Shown here in pieces: positions 9,338-18,682 of a stretch of 64,000 nt of DNA. The DNA comes from Mycolicibacterium sp. (GTDB lineage: Bacteria; Actinomycetota; Actinomycetes; Mycobacteriales; Mycobacteriaceae), in assembly GCF_016462545.1 (NCBI RefSeq), contig NZ_JAEMTA010000029.1:1-64000 (forward strand). The letters run 5' to 3'. Numbering within the stretch: the first letter of the stretch is position 1; each line of letters opens with the position of its first letter. The notes below the pieces were generated by a model, which worked only from the letters and a program-made list of their open reading frames with translations, did no database searches and was not told the DNA's origin. Both the position numbers and the translations under genes were made by a program.

Positions 9338-10137
9338 TGTTGTCCAGGGGCGCGCGCCGCGCGGTGCGGACGTGGACCGTATTGGTAGTGGTATTCCTCT
9401 ACGCTCCACTGCTTCTCGTCGTCGTCAACGCGTTCAACTCGTCGCGGACGTTCGCGTTTCCCCCCAGCGGTTTCACGCTGCGGTGGTGGGCCGACGCGTG
9501 GAACAGCGAAGGGATGTGGACGTCACTGGCCAACTCGGTCCTCGTCGGGTTGGGGGCCACCGCGATCGCCCTCGTCCTGGGCACCATGGTGGCGTTCGCC
9601 GTACAGCGCCACCAGTTCTTCGGCCGCAACACCATCAGCTTCCTGGTCGTCCTGCCGATCACGCTTCCCGGCATCGTCACCGGCATTGCGCTGAACGCGA
9701 CCTTCACCTCAGCGCTCGGCGTGACCCTTGGCCTAGCGACGGTGATCGTCGGCCACGCCACGTTCTGCATCGTCATCGTCTTCAACAACACCCAGGCGCG
9801 CTTGCGCAGGCTCGGAACCGATCTGGAGGACGCGTCGGCCGATCTGGGCGCGTCGCCGTGGCAGACGTTCCGGTTCGTGACGTTCCCGCTGATGCGCGGC
9901 GCGTTGGTCGCAGGCGCGATCCTGGCCTTCGCCCTGAGCTTCGACGAGATCGTGGTGACCACCTTCACGGCGGGTCCCGCCGTCCAGACCCTACCGATCT
10001 GGATCTTCGGAAACCTGTTCCGCCCCAACCAGGCTCCCGTCATCAACGTGGTCGCCGCGGCGCTGACCGTGTTGGCGATCATTCCCGTGTGGCTGGCCCA
10101 GCGGTTCGGCGGCGATCCCGCGACGACGCGGGTGTGA
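9337..10137 (+). CDS. ABC transporter permease, second (PotC-like)
   Basis: A 266-residue membrane protein starting with an ATG that overlaps the previous stop (TGATG). It has several transmembrane helices and the coupling motif EDASADLGASPWQTF typical of the PotC subunit. It completes a four-gene importer (ATPase, binding lipoprotein, two permeases). The neighbouring MerR regulator is convergent, ending 20 bp away; there is no sequence proof that it controls the transporter. Confidence 0.87.
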   Translation: MLSRGARRAVRTWTVLVVVFLYAPLLLVVVNAFNSSRTFAFPPSGFTLRWWADAWNSEGMWTSLANSVLVGLGATAIALVLGTMVAFAVQRHQFFGRNTISFLVVLPITLPGIVTGIALNATFTSALGVTLGLATVIVGHATFCIVIVFNNTQARLRRLGTDLEDASADLGASPWQTFRFVTFPLMRGALVAGAILAFALSFDEIVVTTFTAGPAVQTLPIWIFGNLFRPNQAPVINVVAAALTVLAIIPVWLAQRFGGDPATTRV

Positions 10138-10156
10138 GTCAGCGCTCTGGCGCACC

Positions 10157-10867
10157 TCATTCACCGCCGGACGCTACCTCGGTCGTGTAGTCCGACACCG
10201 CGGTCACCAGCTGCCGCCGTAGGGCATCCTCGAACTGGTCGGCGACCACCCGACCCCCGAGGCTTCGATGGTCGTCGACCAGTCGGCGTAGCTCGGGAAA
10301 GTCCTCTGGCCGCGGCACGTCACTGCGGTCGAAGCCATCGAAGAGGCTCTCCGAGAGCGCAGCCACGACAGACTTCGCCAACTCGTCGAGCAGATCGGTG
10401 ATGCCGTCGGCCACCCGCAGAATCGTCCGCACGTACCGCAACTGTTCGGTGGCGCCTCCGACGACCTCGGCGATGTTGGGGTTCACCAGGGTGAGCTGTC
10501 CATCGACGACCTCGGCCAGCCCGTACTGAAGCAGACGTTGCGCTTCGTCGCTGCCGGCGTCGATGGCGAGTGTGACCGCACCGTTACGCCTCGGACCACC
10601 GAAGATGGCCTGCTGGAGACCGAGGATGTCGGCCAGATCGTGGCCCTGACGCGTGCTCGATAGGAACTCCGCGATGTGCGCGGAGGTGAATCCCTTCCGG
10701 AGCAGCTCGTTGACGGTCCTCAGCTGCGACAGGTGACGGTCGTCGTAGTAGGCCGAGCGGCCTTCGCGGCGAGGCGGATCGAGAAGACCTCGTTCGCGAT
10801 ACGCGCGAATGTTGCGGACACTGACCCCAGAGACGACTGACAGCTCGTCCAGACGATATTCACGCAC
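10157..10867 (-). CDS. MerR-family transcriptional regulator
   Basis: A 236-residue regulator. The N-terminal winged helix (residues about 5-70: YRLDELSVVSGVSVRNIRAY, then RGLLDPPRREGRSAYYDDRH) is the MerR DNA-binding domain. The rest is helical with no Cys cluster, so a metal sensor is unlikely; an organic effector is more plausible. GTG start at 10867 with GGGGAG upstream. It is divergent from an MFS transporter, the usual arrangement for a regulator and its target pump. Confidence 0.85.
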   Translation of the reverse strand: MREYRLDELSVVSGVSVRNIRAYRERGLLDPPRREGRSAYYDDRHLSQLRTVNELLRKGFTSAHIAEFLSSTRQGHDLADILGLQQAIFGGPRRNGAVTLAIDAGSDEAQRLLQYGLAEVVDGQLTLVNPNIAEVVGGATEQLRYVRTILRVADGITDLLDELAKSVVAALSESLFDGFDRSDVPRPEDFPELRRLVDDHRSLGGRVVADQFEDALRRQLVTAVSDYTTEVASGGE

Positions 10868-10930
10868 GTGCTACTCCCCCAAATAGCCGGTCACGGACAT
10901 TCCGAGAGCGACTCCGCGAACACCATGAAA

Positions 10931-10941
10931 TCTACTGTAGA
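10931..10941. promoter_or_regulatory. Candidate MerR operator
   Basis: TCTACTGTAGA is an odd-length palindrome in the MerR/MFS intergenic region. It is nested beside a wider pair AAATCT (10928-10933) and AGATTT (10959-10964). MerR proteins bind short dyads between the -35 and -10 boxes of the promoter they control. Confidence 0.4.
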
Positions 10942-11031
10942 CGCTGTCCGAGTTTGCGAGATTTGCATGTCGACGTCATGTTCGGAATATCGATTGGCCA
11001 TGAGACACCACTGTGCGCGACGATTGACCGA

Positions 11032-12303
11032 GTGCGTGCGTGGATGGTCTGGGCGACGGGACTGCTGGCCTACATCGTCGCCGTGCTCGACCGCACCACG
11101 CTGGGCGTGTCCGGGCTCGAGGCAGCCGACCGCTTCTCCGCCAGCCCCAGCTTGTTGTCCACGTTCGTCGTACTGCAGGTCGTCGTCTACGCCGGCGCCC
11201 AGGTGCCCGCGGGCGTGCTCCTCGACCGCTACGGCTCCCGCGTACTGATCGTCACCGGTGCCGCACTCATGGCGAGCGGCCAACTCCTGCTCGCCATGAC
11301 CGAGTCGCTGCCGCTGGCCATCGGCGCTCGTGCCATCGTCGGACTCGGTGATGCCGTCACCTTCATCTCGGTGCTGCGACTCGTGCCGCACTGGTTTCCA
11401 CCGCAACAGGTGCCGCTACTGACCCAGCTCACGGGGATCTGCGGCCAGCTCGGACAGGTGCTCTCGGCGCTTCCCTTCCTGGCGTTGCTCACCGGAACGA
11501 CGTGGGCGACCGCCTACCTGTCGGTGGCTGCGTTCGGCGTGCTCGCCATGGTGCTGGTGCTGGCGTTGGTCAGGGACACGCCGCACGGCCGCGTGGTCGC
11601 GGCGGAGAACCTGTCGGCACGAGCCGTGCTGTCCAGCGTGAAGACGGTATGGCTGCGGCCGGGCACTCGACTCGGCTTCTTCACGCACATGGGCACGCAG
11701 TTCTCGGTGACGGTGTTCTGCCTGATGTGGGGCGTCCCGTACCTCACCGTCGCCCAAGGACAGTCCACGCACGTTGCGGGCGCCTTGCTGACCACGTCCG
11801 TGGCCGTCGCGATCGCGGCGGGAATCCTGATCGGCATCTTCACCGGACGGTATCCGCACCGGCGGTCGTGGATCGTGCTGGCGATCATCGCCAGCAACGC
11901 GCTGGTGTGGACCGTCGTGCTCGCGCTGCCCGGCCGAGCGCCCCTATGGCTGCTGGTCGTCCTGATCGTGGTCATCTCCGTCGGCGGTCCCGGCTCGATG
12001 GTCGGCTTCGACTTCGCGCGGACGTTCAACCCGAGTGCCACGCTCGGTACCGCCCAGGGCATGGTCAACATGGGCGGCTTCATCGCTTCGCTGCTGGTCA
12101 TGCAGGCGATGGGCATCATCCTCGGCGCGGCGGGTGGCTACTCGTTCGAGTCGTTCCGGCTGGCGTGGACGGTGCAGTATGCGATCTGGGTGCTCGCCGT
12201 CGTCGGCATCCTGATCACCCGCGGCAAGGCCCGCACGTTGATGAAGGCCGAGCAGGAACGCTCTCTGCTGGAGACGTTCGACGTGAACGCTCGCGAGCGG
12301 TGA
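11032..12303 (+). CDS. Major facilitator superfamily transporter
   Basis: About 423 residues, strongly hydrophobic throughout, with about twelve membrane segments. The MFS motif between helices 2 and 3 is visible (GVLLDRYGSRV). The frame is open from 10954, but hydrophobic helix 1 begins right after GTG 11032 (V-R-A-W-M-V-W), so this start is preferred; ATG 11044 is an alternative. No good ribosome site is seen. Substrate unknown. The divergent MerR gene is the likely regulator. Confidence 0.8.
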   Translation: MRAWMVWATGLLAYIVAVLDRTTLGVSGLEAADRFSASPSLLSTFVVLQVVVYAGAQVPAGVLLDRYGSRVLIVTGAALMASGQLLLAMTESLPLAIGARAIVGLGDAVTFISVLRLVPHWFPPQQVPLLTQLTGICGQLGQVLSALPFLALLTGTTWATAYLSVAAFGVLAMVLVLALVRDTPHGRVVAAENLSARAVLSSVKTVWLRPGTRLGFFTHMGTQFSVTVFCLMWGVPYLTVAQGQSTHVAGALLTTSVAVAIAAGILIGIFTGRYPHRRSWIVLAIIASNALVWTVVLALPGRAPLWLLVVLIVVISVGGPGSMVGFDFARTFNPSATLGTAQGMVNMGGFIASLLVMQAMGIILGAAGGYSFESFRLAWTVQYAIWVLAVVGILITRGKARTLMKAEQERSLLETFDVNARER

Positions 12304-12305
12304 CC

Positions 12306-12725
12306 TCAGCGGCGCTCGGCAGAGATCCGGCGGTTGGCCTTCACAAGCGCCTCGACCAGTTCGTCCTTCGTCATCGTGGACCGACCGGTGACGTCCAGGC
12401 GTCTGGCGAGATCCATCAAATGCTTCTTCGTCGCGTTCGCGTCGACTCCCTCGGCCGTATCGCCCTTGCCGCTGAGTCCGCCGATCCGGGCCCGTTCGTC
12501 TGACGGGCCCTTCTCGTCCTTGGCCTCCCAGTGATCGCCGACCTTCTCGAAGCTGTGCTTGACGGCGCTGAATGCGACGCGATGGGCGCGGGCTTCGTCG
12601 CCGTACTGCTCGGCCGCAGCGTCGTGTGCCGCGGCGAAGGTCTGCTGGGCCTTTGCGGGTGACTTCTGCAGGGTGCTCGGCAGTTCGGACTTCTTGGCCC
12701 GGCCGTTCTCACCGATCTTCGGCAT
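12306..12725 (-). CDS. ChaB-family protein with C-terminal Rho-N-like segment
   Basis: A 139-residue Lys/Ala-rich protein. Residues about 10-60 (LPSTLQKSPAKAQQTFAAAH) match the ChaB domain, annotated as a regulator of cation transport although its biochemical role is unclear. The C-terminal part (LMDLARRLDVTGRSTMTKDE) resembles the Rho N-terminal helix-turn-helix fold that can bind nucleic acid. It lies 60 bp downstream of the LtrA-like gene in the same direction, with a hairpin between them, so co-transcription is uncertain. Confidence 0.82.
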   Translation of the reverse strand: MPKIGENGRAKKSELPSTLQKSPAKAQQTFAAAHDAAAEQYGDEARAHRVAFSAVKHSFEKVGDHWEAKDEKGPSDERARIGGLSGKGDTAEGVDANATKKHLMDLARRLDVTGRSTMTKDELVEALVKANRRISAERR

Positions 12726-12741
12726 CGTGGACTCCTGTCTT

Positions 12742-12766
12742 CGCCGGGGGTGAATACCCCTCGGCG
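12742..12766 (-). terminator. Hairpin between ltrA-like and chaB-like genes
   Basis: CGCCGGGGG and CCCCTCGGCG form a nine-pair stem with one bulged base and a six-base loop. It sits 20 bp after the LtrA-like stop. There is no T-run, as is usual for mycobacterial terminators. It could also lie in the ChaB leader. Confidence 0.4.
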
Positions 12767-12785
12767 GACGCCGCGAATCCGCGGG

Positions 12786-14057
12786 CTACCGGCTGTCCTC
12801 GAGGCTGGCGGCGATGGCCACGGCGACGTGCCGGTGTCCCAGCACCTCGAATCCGACGACGCTGACCACGGGCGCGAGAGTGACGATCAGCAGGCACGCC
12901 GTCATCGGGACGCCCGCGGCAGCGCACCCCACGGCCCCCACCAGCACGCCCACCGTCAACACCGCCAGCAGGACGTGGAACACATCGCACGTCCGGACCA
13001 TCAATCCGTAGAGCACGAAGACCAGCCCGATGTAGACCCCGACCGGGACGACCACCGCGAGGACGGTCCCCACCGCACCGAGGACCGATTGCTCCTCGAC
13101 GTAGTAGGCGGCCGTGTGCAGCCCGGCACCCGTCGCCACGATTGCCCCGAAGACCGCGATGTGCAGGTACCCGAAGGGAAAGGACCGCTCGCGGTGAGCG
13201 TGCAGCAGATCGGCGGACGGCACCGCGAAGTAGATCCACCACATGCCGAACGTCAGCCCGGTACCCGCGACGGCGAGGATGACGGCATCCGGGGTCCACC
13301 CGTGCTCACCGACGACCGCGGTGAGGGAGGCCACCGTGCCGACGACGCCCTCGCCAAGGGCGATGATCGCCAGCAGCCCATACCGTTCCGCGATGTGATG
13401 CGCATGCCACGGGGTGCCGCCGCGGCGGGTCTCGGCGAGCCACGGCCCGACCATCTCCGCGACCGCCAGCAGCGCGAAGACGACCAGTCCCGACGACACC
13501 GACAGCGGGAGGAAGATCGAGGCGATCCAGCCGAGCTGCACGATCGTGATCACCGTGGCGTACGTCAGGCTCGCAGCCTTGCGCCCGGGATCCTGGCGCG
13601 CCGCACGCAACCACTGCGCCACCATCGCCACCCGCATCACCACGTAGCCGGCGACGATCAGTGCGTTGTCCAGGTGTCCCCCGTGCTCGATCGAGGCGAA
13701 GAACGGCGGGATGCCGAGCGCCAGGACGAGCACGCCGACCATCTGCACCATCGTCAGGACCCGGTACAGCCAGTCGTCGGTGTCGTAGGCGGATGCGAAC
13801 CAGGTGAAGTTGATCCACGCCCAACACGTCGCGAACGTCGCGAAGATGAAGCCGGTGAATCCGACCCCGACGTGACCGGCGGCGAGGGCGTGGGAGAACT
13901 CGGAGGCCGCGACGCCGAAGGCGATGACGAACGTCAGGTCGAACAACAGCTCCAGCGGCGTAGCAACCCTGTGCTGCTCGTGCGGATCGCGACCCGCCAT
14001 GCGTCGTACGCGATGCGCGCGAACCACACCGGGCGTCAACGGTTTCGACTCACTCAC
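12786..14057 (-). CDS. Low-temperature-requirement A (LtrA) family membrane protein
   Basis: A 423-residue multi-pass membrane protein. The LtrA signature near the N-terminus is clear: RVATPLELLFDLTFVIAFG, and an SEFSHALAAGH stretch follows. About twelve hydrophobic segments are spread over the protein. LtrA was first linked to cold growth in Listeria, but its function is not established. GTG 14057 is preferred over TTG 14063 because GAAGGAG lies seven bases before the GTG. A short dyad CGGTA-N5-TACCG (14085-14099) lies in the gap to the divergent epimerase. Confidence 0.85.
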   Translation of the reverse strand: MSESKPLTPGVVRAHRVRRMAGRDPHEQHRVATPLELLFDLTFVIAFGVAASEFSHALAAGHVGVGFTGFIFATFATCWAWINFTWFASAYDTDDWLYRVLTMVQMVGVLVLALGIPPFFASIEHGGHLDNALIVAGYVVMRVAMVAQWLRAARQDPGRKAASLTYATVITIVQLGWIASIFLPLSVSSGLVVFALLAVAEMVGPWLAETRRGGTPWHAHHIAERYGLLAIIALGEGVVGTVASLTAVVGEHGWTPDAVILAVAGTGLTFGMWWIYFAVPSADLLHAHRERSFPFGYLHIAVFGAIVATGAGLHTAAYYVEEQSVLGAVGTVLAVVVPVGVYIGLVFVLYGLMVRTCDVFHVLLAVLTVGVLVGAVGCAAAGVPMTACLLIVTLAPVVSVVGFEVLGHRHVAVAIAASLEDSR

Positions 14058-14123
14058 GCGCAAGCTCCTTCCGACGGCGGTTGACGGTACCGAATACCGG
14101 TTGGTGCCGCTACATTCGCGACC

Positions 14124-15143
14124 ATGTCCCCCACGGCAGCAGCGACGAAGTTGGTCATCGGCGCAAGTGGCTTCCTCGGCTCACACGTCACCCGTCAGCT
14201 CGTCGCCCGCGGTGACGAGGTGCGGGTGCTCGTGCGCAACACCAGCTCCACCACGGCGATCGACGACCTGCCCGTGCAACGACACTACGGCGACGTCTTC
14301 GATGACGACGCATTGCGAGCGGCGATGTCCGGGGTAGATGACGTCTTCTACTGCGTGGTCGATGCGCGGGCGTGGCTGCGCGACCCCGCTCCCCTGTTCC
14401 GCACGAATGTCGAAGGGCTGCAACATGTTCTGGATGCCGCGGTCGAGGCAGACCTGCACCGGTTCGTCTTCACCAGCAGCATCGGCACCATCGGCATTCC
14501 CGCAGACGACCGGCTCGCCACCGAGGAGGACACGATGAACTGGGCCGATCGGGGCGGCGGTTACATTCAATCGCGAGTGGCCGCGGAGAACCTGGTGCTG
14601 ACCTTCGCGGCCGAGCGCGGACTGCCCGCAGTGGCGATGTGCGTCGCCAACACCTACGGCCCCGGCGACTACGCGCCCACTCCGCACGGTGGCATGCTCG
14701 CCGCCGCCGCAGCGGGCCGGATGCCCGTCTACGTCAAGGACACGGCCAGCGAAGTGGTCGGCATCGAGGATGCCGCCGCTGCATTGCTCCTCGCTGCGGA
14801 GAAAGGCCGCAACGGCGAGCGCTACATCGTCTCCGAGCGGTTCATGACCGCCCGCGATCTCTACGGTGCCGCAGCCGCCGCCGGTGGCGTCGACCCGCCC
14901 CGCCGGGGCATCCCACTGCCCGTGATGACGGCGATGGGCAGGGTGGGTGACCTCGCCGCGACGATCCTGCGCCGCGACATCGAAATCTCGACCCTGAGCA
15001 TCCGACTGATGCACATCATGTCGGCCATGGACCACGGCAAGGCCGAGCGCGAACTCGGCTGGCAACCACGACCCATCCACGAGTCGATTCAGCGTGCGGC
15101 GGACTGGTATCGGGACCATCGCCGGCGCGTGCGGTCGGAGTAG
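14124..15143 (+). CDS. NAD(P)-dependent epimerase/dehydratase (extended SDR)
   Basis: A 339-residue cytosolic oxidoreductase. The Rossmann motif GASGFLGSH (about residues 13-21) binds NAD(P). TSSIGTIG supplies the catalytic Ser region. The usual Tyr-x-x-x-Lys is Tyr-Ile-Gln-Ser-Arg here, so the catalytic Lys is replaced by Arg. I recall a similar Y-x-x-x-R in the M. tuberculosis homologue Rv0139, so this may be a subfamily trait rather than a defect. Possible roles include nucleotide-sugar or 3-beta-hydroxysteroid-like chemistry; the substrate is not known. Confidence 0.83.
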   Translation: MSPTAAATKLVIGASGFLGSHVTRQLVARGDEVRVLVRNTSSTTAIDDLPVQRHYGDVFDDDALRAAMSGVDDVFYCVVDARAWLRDPAPLFRTNVEGLQHVLDAAVEADLHRFVFTSSIGTIGIPADDRLATEEDTMNWADRGGGYIQSRVAAENLVLTFAAERGLPAVAMCVANTYGPGDYAPTPHGGMLAAAAAGRMPVYVKDTASEVVGIEDAAAALLLAAEKGRNGERYIVSERFMTARDLYGAAAAAGGVDPPRRGIPLPVMTAMGRVGDLAATILRRDIEISTLSIRLMHIMSAMDHGKAERELGWQPRPIHESIQRAADWYRDHRRRVRSE

Positions 15144-15159
15144 ACGCCCGGACGGGTGG

Positions 15160-18021
15160 TTAGCGCTCCGCCGCCGCGGTGGCCGGCTCCGGATCCGTCG
15201 GACGCGGTCGATACCTGCCCACCTTCGGGCTCACGATCGTCGGCCACCAGAACCACTTGCCCATGAGCGCTGCGATCGCAGGGGTCATGAACGTCCGGAC
15301 GATCAGCGTGTCGAACAACAGGCCGAGTGCGATGGTGGTACCCACCTGGCCCATCACCTTCAGGTCGCTGAATGCGAACGTGGCCATGGTCGCGGCGAAG
15401 ACGAGGCCCGCCGACGTCACCACCGAACCGGTACCCGCCATGGAACGGATGATGCCGGTCTTGAGGCCGCCGTGAAGTTCTTCCTTGAAGCGGGACACCA
15501 GTAACAGGTTGTAGTCCGAACCCACCGCTAGTAGCAGGATCACCGACATCGCCAGCACCATCCAGTGCAACTGGAGACCGATGATGTGCTGCCAGAGCAG
15601 CACCGACAAGCCGAAGGACGCACCGAGCGACAGGAGCACGGTACCGACGATCACGGCCGCCGCCACGACCGCGCGGGTGATGACGAGCATGATGATGAAG
15701 ATCAGTGTGACAGCGGACAATCCAGCGATCAGCAGGTCGTAGAACGACCCGTCCCGCATGTCCTTGTAGGTCGCTGCGGTGCCGGCCAGGTAGATCGTGG
15801 ACCCCTCGAGCGGGGTGCCCTTGATCGCTTCCTTCGCGGCCTGCTTGATCGCGTCGATGTGCGAGATGCCCTCGACGGTGGCGGGATCGCCCTCGTGGCT
15901 GATGATGAACCGCACCGAGTGACCGTCAGGCGAGATGAAGTTCTTCATCCCCCGCTTGAAGTCCTTGTTGTCGAAGATCTCCGGCGGCAGGTAGAACGTG
16001 TCGTCGTTGCGGGAGGCGTCGAACGCGTCGCCCATCGCAGTGGAGTTGTCCGACATCGCCGACTGCTGATCCTGGAAGCCCTTTTGGGTCTGATAGGTGG
16101 TCAACAGCATCTGCTTCACCGACTTCAGCTGGGCCAGCTGCGGCCGCAGTGAGTCGGCCAACTGCGGTGTGAGCGCGGCCAGCTTCTGCGTGTCATTGAC
16201 CAGCCCGCCAATCTGGTCGGTGAGCGAGCTCGTGCCGTCGAGCGCATCGAAGATTCCCCGCCCGGCCACGCACAGCGGGATGTCGTAACAGTGCGGCTCC
16301 CAGTACACGTACGCCTTGAGCGGTCGGAACATGTCCTGGAAGTTCTCGATGTTGTCGCGAAGCTCGCCCACCGTCGCCGCCAAGTTCGTGATCTTGGTGG
16401 CCATGTCCGTGATGTTGTCGGACAGCTCGCCCATCAACGCCAGCATGCGCGTCAGGGTGTCGATCATGGTCTGCATGTCGTTGGCCTGCTTGAGCAGGTT
16501 GGCGAACGAATCCTGCTGGTACTTCTCGTTCATCTTCGAGCTGGTGCCCTGCATGCTGATCTGGAACGGGATCGTCGAATGCTTGATGGGCTTGCCGTCG
16601 GGCCGGGTGATCGTCTGCACGCGGGAGATGCCGGGCGTGTGGAAGATGGCCTTGGCGATCTTGTCGATGACCAGGAAGTCCGCCGAGGTACGCAGATCGT
16701 GGTCGCTCTCGATCATCAGCAGCTCGGGGTTCATCCTGGCGGCGTTGAAGTGCTTGTCGGCCACCGCGTAACCGACGTTGGCAGGCATGTCCTTGGGCAG
16801 GTAGAGACGGTTGTCGTAACTCGTCTTGTAACTGGGCAGCGCGAGGAGGCCGACCAGTGCGAGCGCGATCGTGGACACCAGGATCGGACCCGGCCACCGC
16901 ACGACCACGGTGCCCACCCGGCGCCAGCCCTGCGATCGAATCTGGCGCTTGGGTTCGAAGATCCGGCGAAAGCGGCTTCCGACCGCGACCACCGCGGGAC
17001 CCAGGGTCAGCGCAGCGAACACGGCGACCAGCGTGCCCACCGCGCAGGGCACACCAAGGGTCTGGAAGTACGGCAGCCGGGTGAAGCTGAGGCAGAGCAT
17101 GGCGCCGGCGATGGTCAGTCCGGAGCCGAGCACGACGTGGGCGGTGCCGTGGAACATCGAGTAGAACGACTGTTCCTTGTCCTCGCCCGCTCCCCTGGCC
17201 TCCTGGTAGCGGCCGATGAGGAAGATCGCATAGTCCGTGCCGGCAGCGATGACCATGAGGGTGAGCAGGCTGGTCGCGAACGTCGAGAGCCCGATGACCT
17301 CGTAGTATCCGAGAAAGGCCACGATGCCACGGGCGGCACCGAGTTCGGCGAACACCATGAGCAGGATGAGGATCATCGTCACGAAGGACCGGTAGACGAG
17401 CACCAGCATGAGTGCGATCACCACGAGCGTGATCAGCGTGACGATGAGAATGGTCTTGTTACCGGCCGCGCTCTGATCGGAGACGAGCGGCGCTCCGCCG
17501 GTGACGTATGCCTTCACGCCGGGCGGGGCCGGAGTGTCGGCGACGATGGCCTGCACGGACTTCACGGAATCGTTGGCCAGGGTCTCACCCATGTTGCCGC
17601 GCAGGTACACCTGCACGTAGGCGGACCTGCCGTCGTTGCTCTGAGCACCCGACGCGGTGAGGGGATCACCCCAGAAGTCCTGGATGTGCTCGACGTGTTC
17701 CGTGTCGGCCTCGAGCTTCTTGATCATGCCGTCGTAGTACTGATGCGCGTCGGCGCCCAGCGGCTGATCGCCCTCCAGGATGATCATGGCGTTGCTGTCG
17801 GAGGTGAACTCTTGGAACGTCCTGCCGATCTTCTCCATCGACATCATCGATGGCGCGTCCTTGGCGTTCATCGACACCGTGTGCGCCTCGCCGACCTTCT
17901 CCAGCGACGGCACGGCCACGTTCGTGATGACGGTGAGCGCGAGCCAGCCGATGATGATGGGCACGGCGAGTCGACGAATCGTGCGTGCAATCTTCGAGGG
18001 TTCGCTTCCCGCGTTGCTCAT
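15160..18021 (-). CDS. MmpL-family RND transporter (MmpL4/5-like)
   Basis: A 953-residue inner-membrane lipid or siderophore exporter. One helix near the N-terminus, a large external loop, then a helix bundle; the pattern repeats in the second half. Both MMPL domains are recognisable, with the proton-relay regions GTDYAIFLIGRYQEAR and GSDYNLLLVSRFKEE. A long Gln/Asp-rich helical hairpin loop (about residues 500-690) is typical of the MmpL4/5 group. AGGTGA precedes ATG 18021. No mmpS gene accompanies it, which is unusual for this subgroup. Substrate cannot be inferred. Confidence 0.9.
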   Translation of the reverse strand: MSNAGSEPSKIARTIRRLAVPIIIGWLALTVITNVAVPSLEKVGEAHTVSMNAKDAPSMMSMEKIGRTFQEFTSDSNAMIILEGDQPLGADAHQYYDGMIKKLEADTEHVEHIQDFWGDPLTASGAQSNDGRSAYVQVYLRGNMGETLANDSVKSVQAIVADTPAPPGVKAYVTGGAPLVSDQSAAGNKTILIVTLITLVVIALMLVLVYRSFVTMILILLMVFAELGAARGIVAFLGYYEVIGLSTFATSLLTLMVIAAGTDYAIFLIGRYQEARGAGEDKEQSFYSMFHGTAHVVLGSGLTIAGAMLCLSFTRLPYFQTLGVPCAVGTLVAVFAALTLGPAVVAVGSRFRRIFEPKRQIRSQGWRRVGTVVVRWPGPILVSTIALALVGLLALPSYKTSYDNRLYLPKDMPANVGYAVADKHFNAARMNPELLMIESDHDLRTSADFLVIDKIAKAIFHTPGISRVQTITRPDGKPIKHSTIPFQISMQGTSSKMNEKYQQDSFANLLKQANDMQTMIDTLTRMLALMGELSDNITDMATKITNLAATVGELRDNIENFQDMFRPLKAYVYWEPHCYDIPLCVAGRGIFDALDGTSSLTDQIGGLVNDTQKLAALTPQLADSLRPQLAQLKSVKQMLLTTYQTQKGFQDQQSAMSDNSTAMGDAFDASRNDDTFYLPPEIFDNKDFKRGMKNFISPDGHSVRFIISHEGDPATVEGISHIDAIKQAAKEAIKGTPLEGSTIYLAGTAATYKDMRDGSFYDLLIAGLSAVTLIFIIMLVITRAVVAAAVIVGTVLLSLGASFGLSVLLWQHIIGLQLHWMVLAMSVILLLAVGSDYNLLLVSRFKEELHGGLKTGIIRSMAGTGSVVTSAGLVFAATMATFAFSDLKVMGQVGTTIALGLLFDTLIVRTFMTPAIAALMGKWFWWPTIVSPKVGRYRPRPTDPEPATAAAER

Positions 18022-18180
18022 ACGCGTTCACCTGGCCCTTCCCGATTACACCGACGCCGTCGGTCCGATTGCGGTCGTGTGCCAGACGGCACCCCGCGTG
18101 ACATATATCTAGGCCGTCAAACTGTCTCATGTCAATTGGAGGTGCGCACTCCCCGCCCCGTCGACGCGTCCACGCCTACC

Positions 18181-18612
18181 GTGGTCGACGTGGACGAATT
18201 CTCCGATGACGTGATCGCCTTCCTGTCCGAGGGCACCCGCACCGCGATGCTCGGCTACCTCGCGAGCGACGGCAGACCGCTGGTCGCACCCGTGTGGTTC
18301 GTGGTCGACGAGGGCACGCTGGTCTTCAACACCGCCAAGGACACCGCCAAGGGTCGGGCCCTGGCGCGAGACCCCCGAGTCGTGGTGTGCGTCGACGATC
18401 CCCATCCGCCGTACTCCTTCGTGCAGGTGCAGGGCATTGCCGAGGTCAGCGAGGATCCTGAGGAACTCCTCGAGATCGCGACCCGGACCGGCGGACGCTA
18501 CATGGGTGCGGAACGGGCAGACGAGTACGGGCGCCGCAATGGGGTCCCGGGTGAACTCGTCGTGCGAATCCGCCCGACGAAGGTGATCAAGGCGTTCGAC
18601 CTCGCCAAGTGA
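18181..18612 (+). CDS. PPOX-class (F420- or FMN-dependent) oxidoreductase
   Basis: About 143 residues forming the split beta-barrel of the pyridoxamine-phosphate-oxidase-like family. Conserved stretches are GTRTAMLGYLASDGRPLVAP, DTAKGRALARDPRVVVCVDD and NGVPGELVVRIRPTKV. Mycobacterial members often use coenzyme F420. The start is uncertain: GTG 18181, 18190 and 18142 are all in frame and none has a clear ribosome site. It is divergent from the mmpL gene. Confidence 0.8.
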   Translation: MVDVDEFSDDVIAFLSEGTRTAMLGYLASDGRPLVAPVWFVVDEGTLVFNTAKDTAKGRALARDPRVVVCVDDPHPPYSFVQVQGIAEVSEDPEELLEIATRTGGRYMGAERADEYGRRNGVPGELVVRIRPTKVIKAFDLAK

Positions 18613-18682
18613 TCCCGTTCATCACCACTGCGCGACATTGACGCGATCGTCCGCTCGGCGTGGTTGGTGGTAGAACGTAGCG

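Noticed and set aside
12480..12520. CGGGCCCG...CGGGCCC hairpin as a terminator
   Set aside because: It lies inside the ChaB-like coding sequence.
14085..14099. CGGTA-N5-TACCG dyad between LtrA and epimerase genes
   Set aside because: Only five-base arms; too short to call a site without conservation data. Mentioned in the LtrA entry only.
16291..18180. Plus-strand extension of the PPOX gene back through mmpL
   Set aside because: The extra 600 residues are antisense to MmpL. Only the last 143 residues, after the mmpL start, look like protein.
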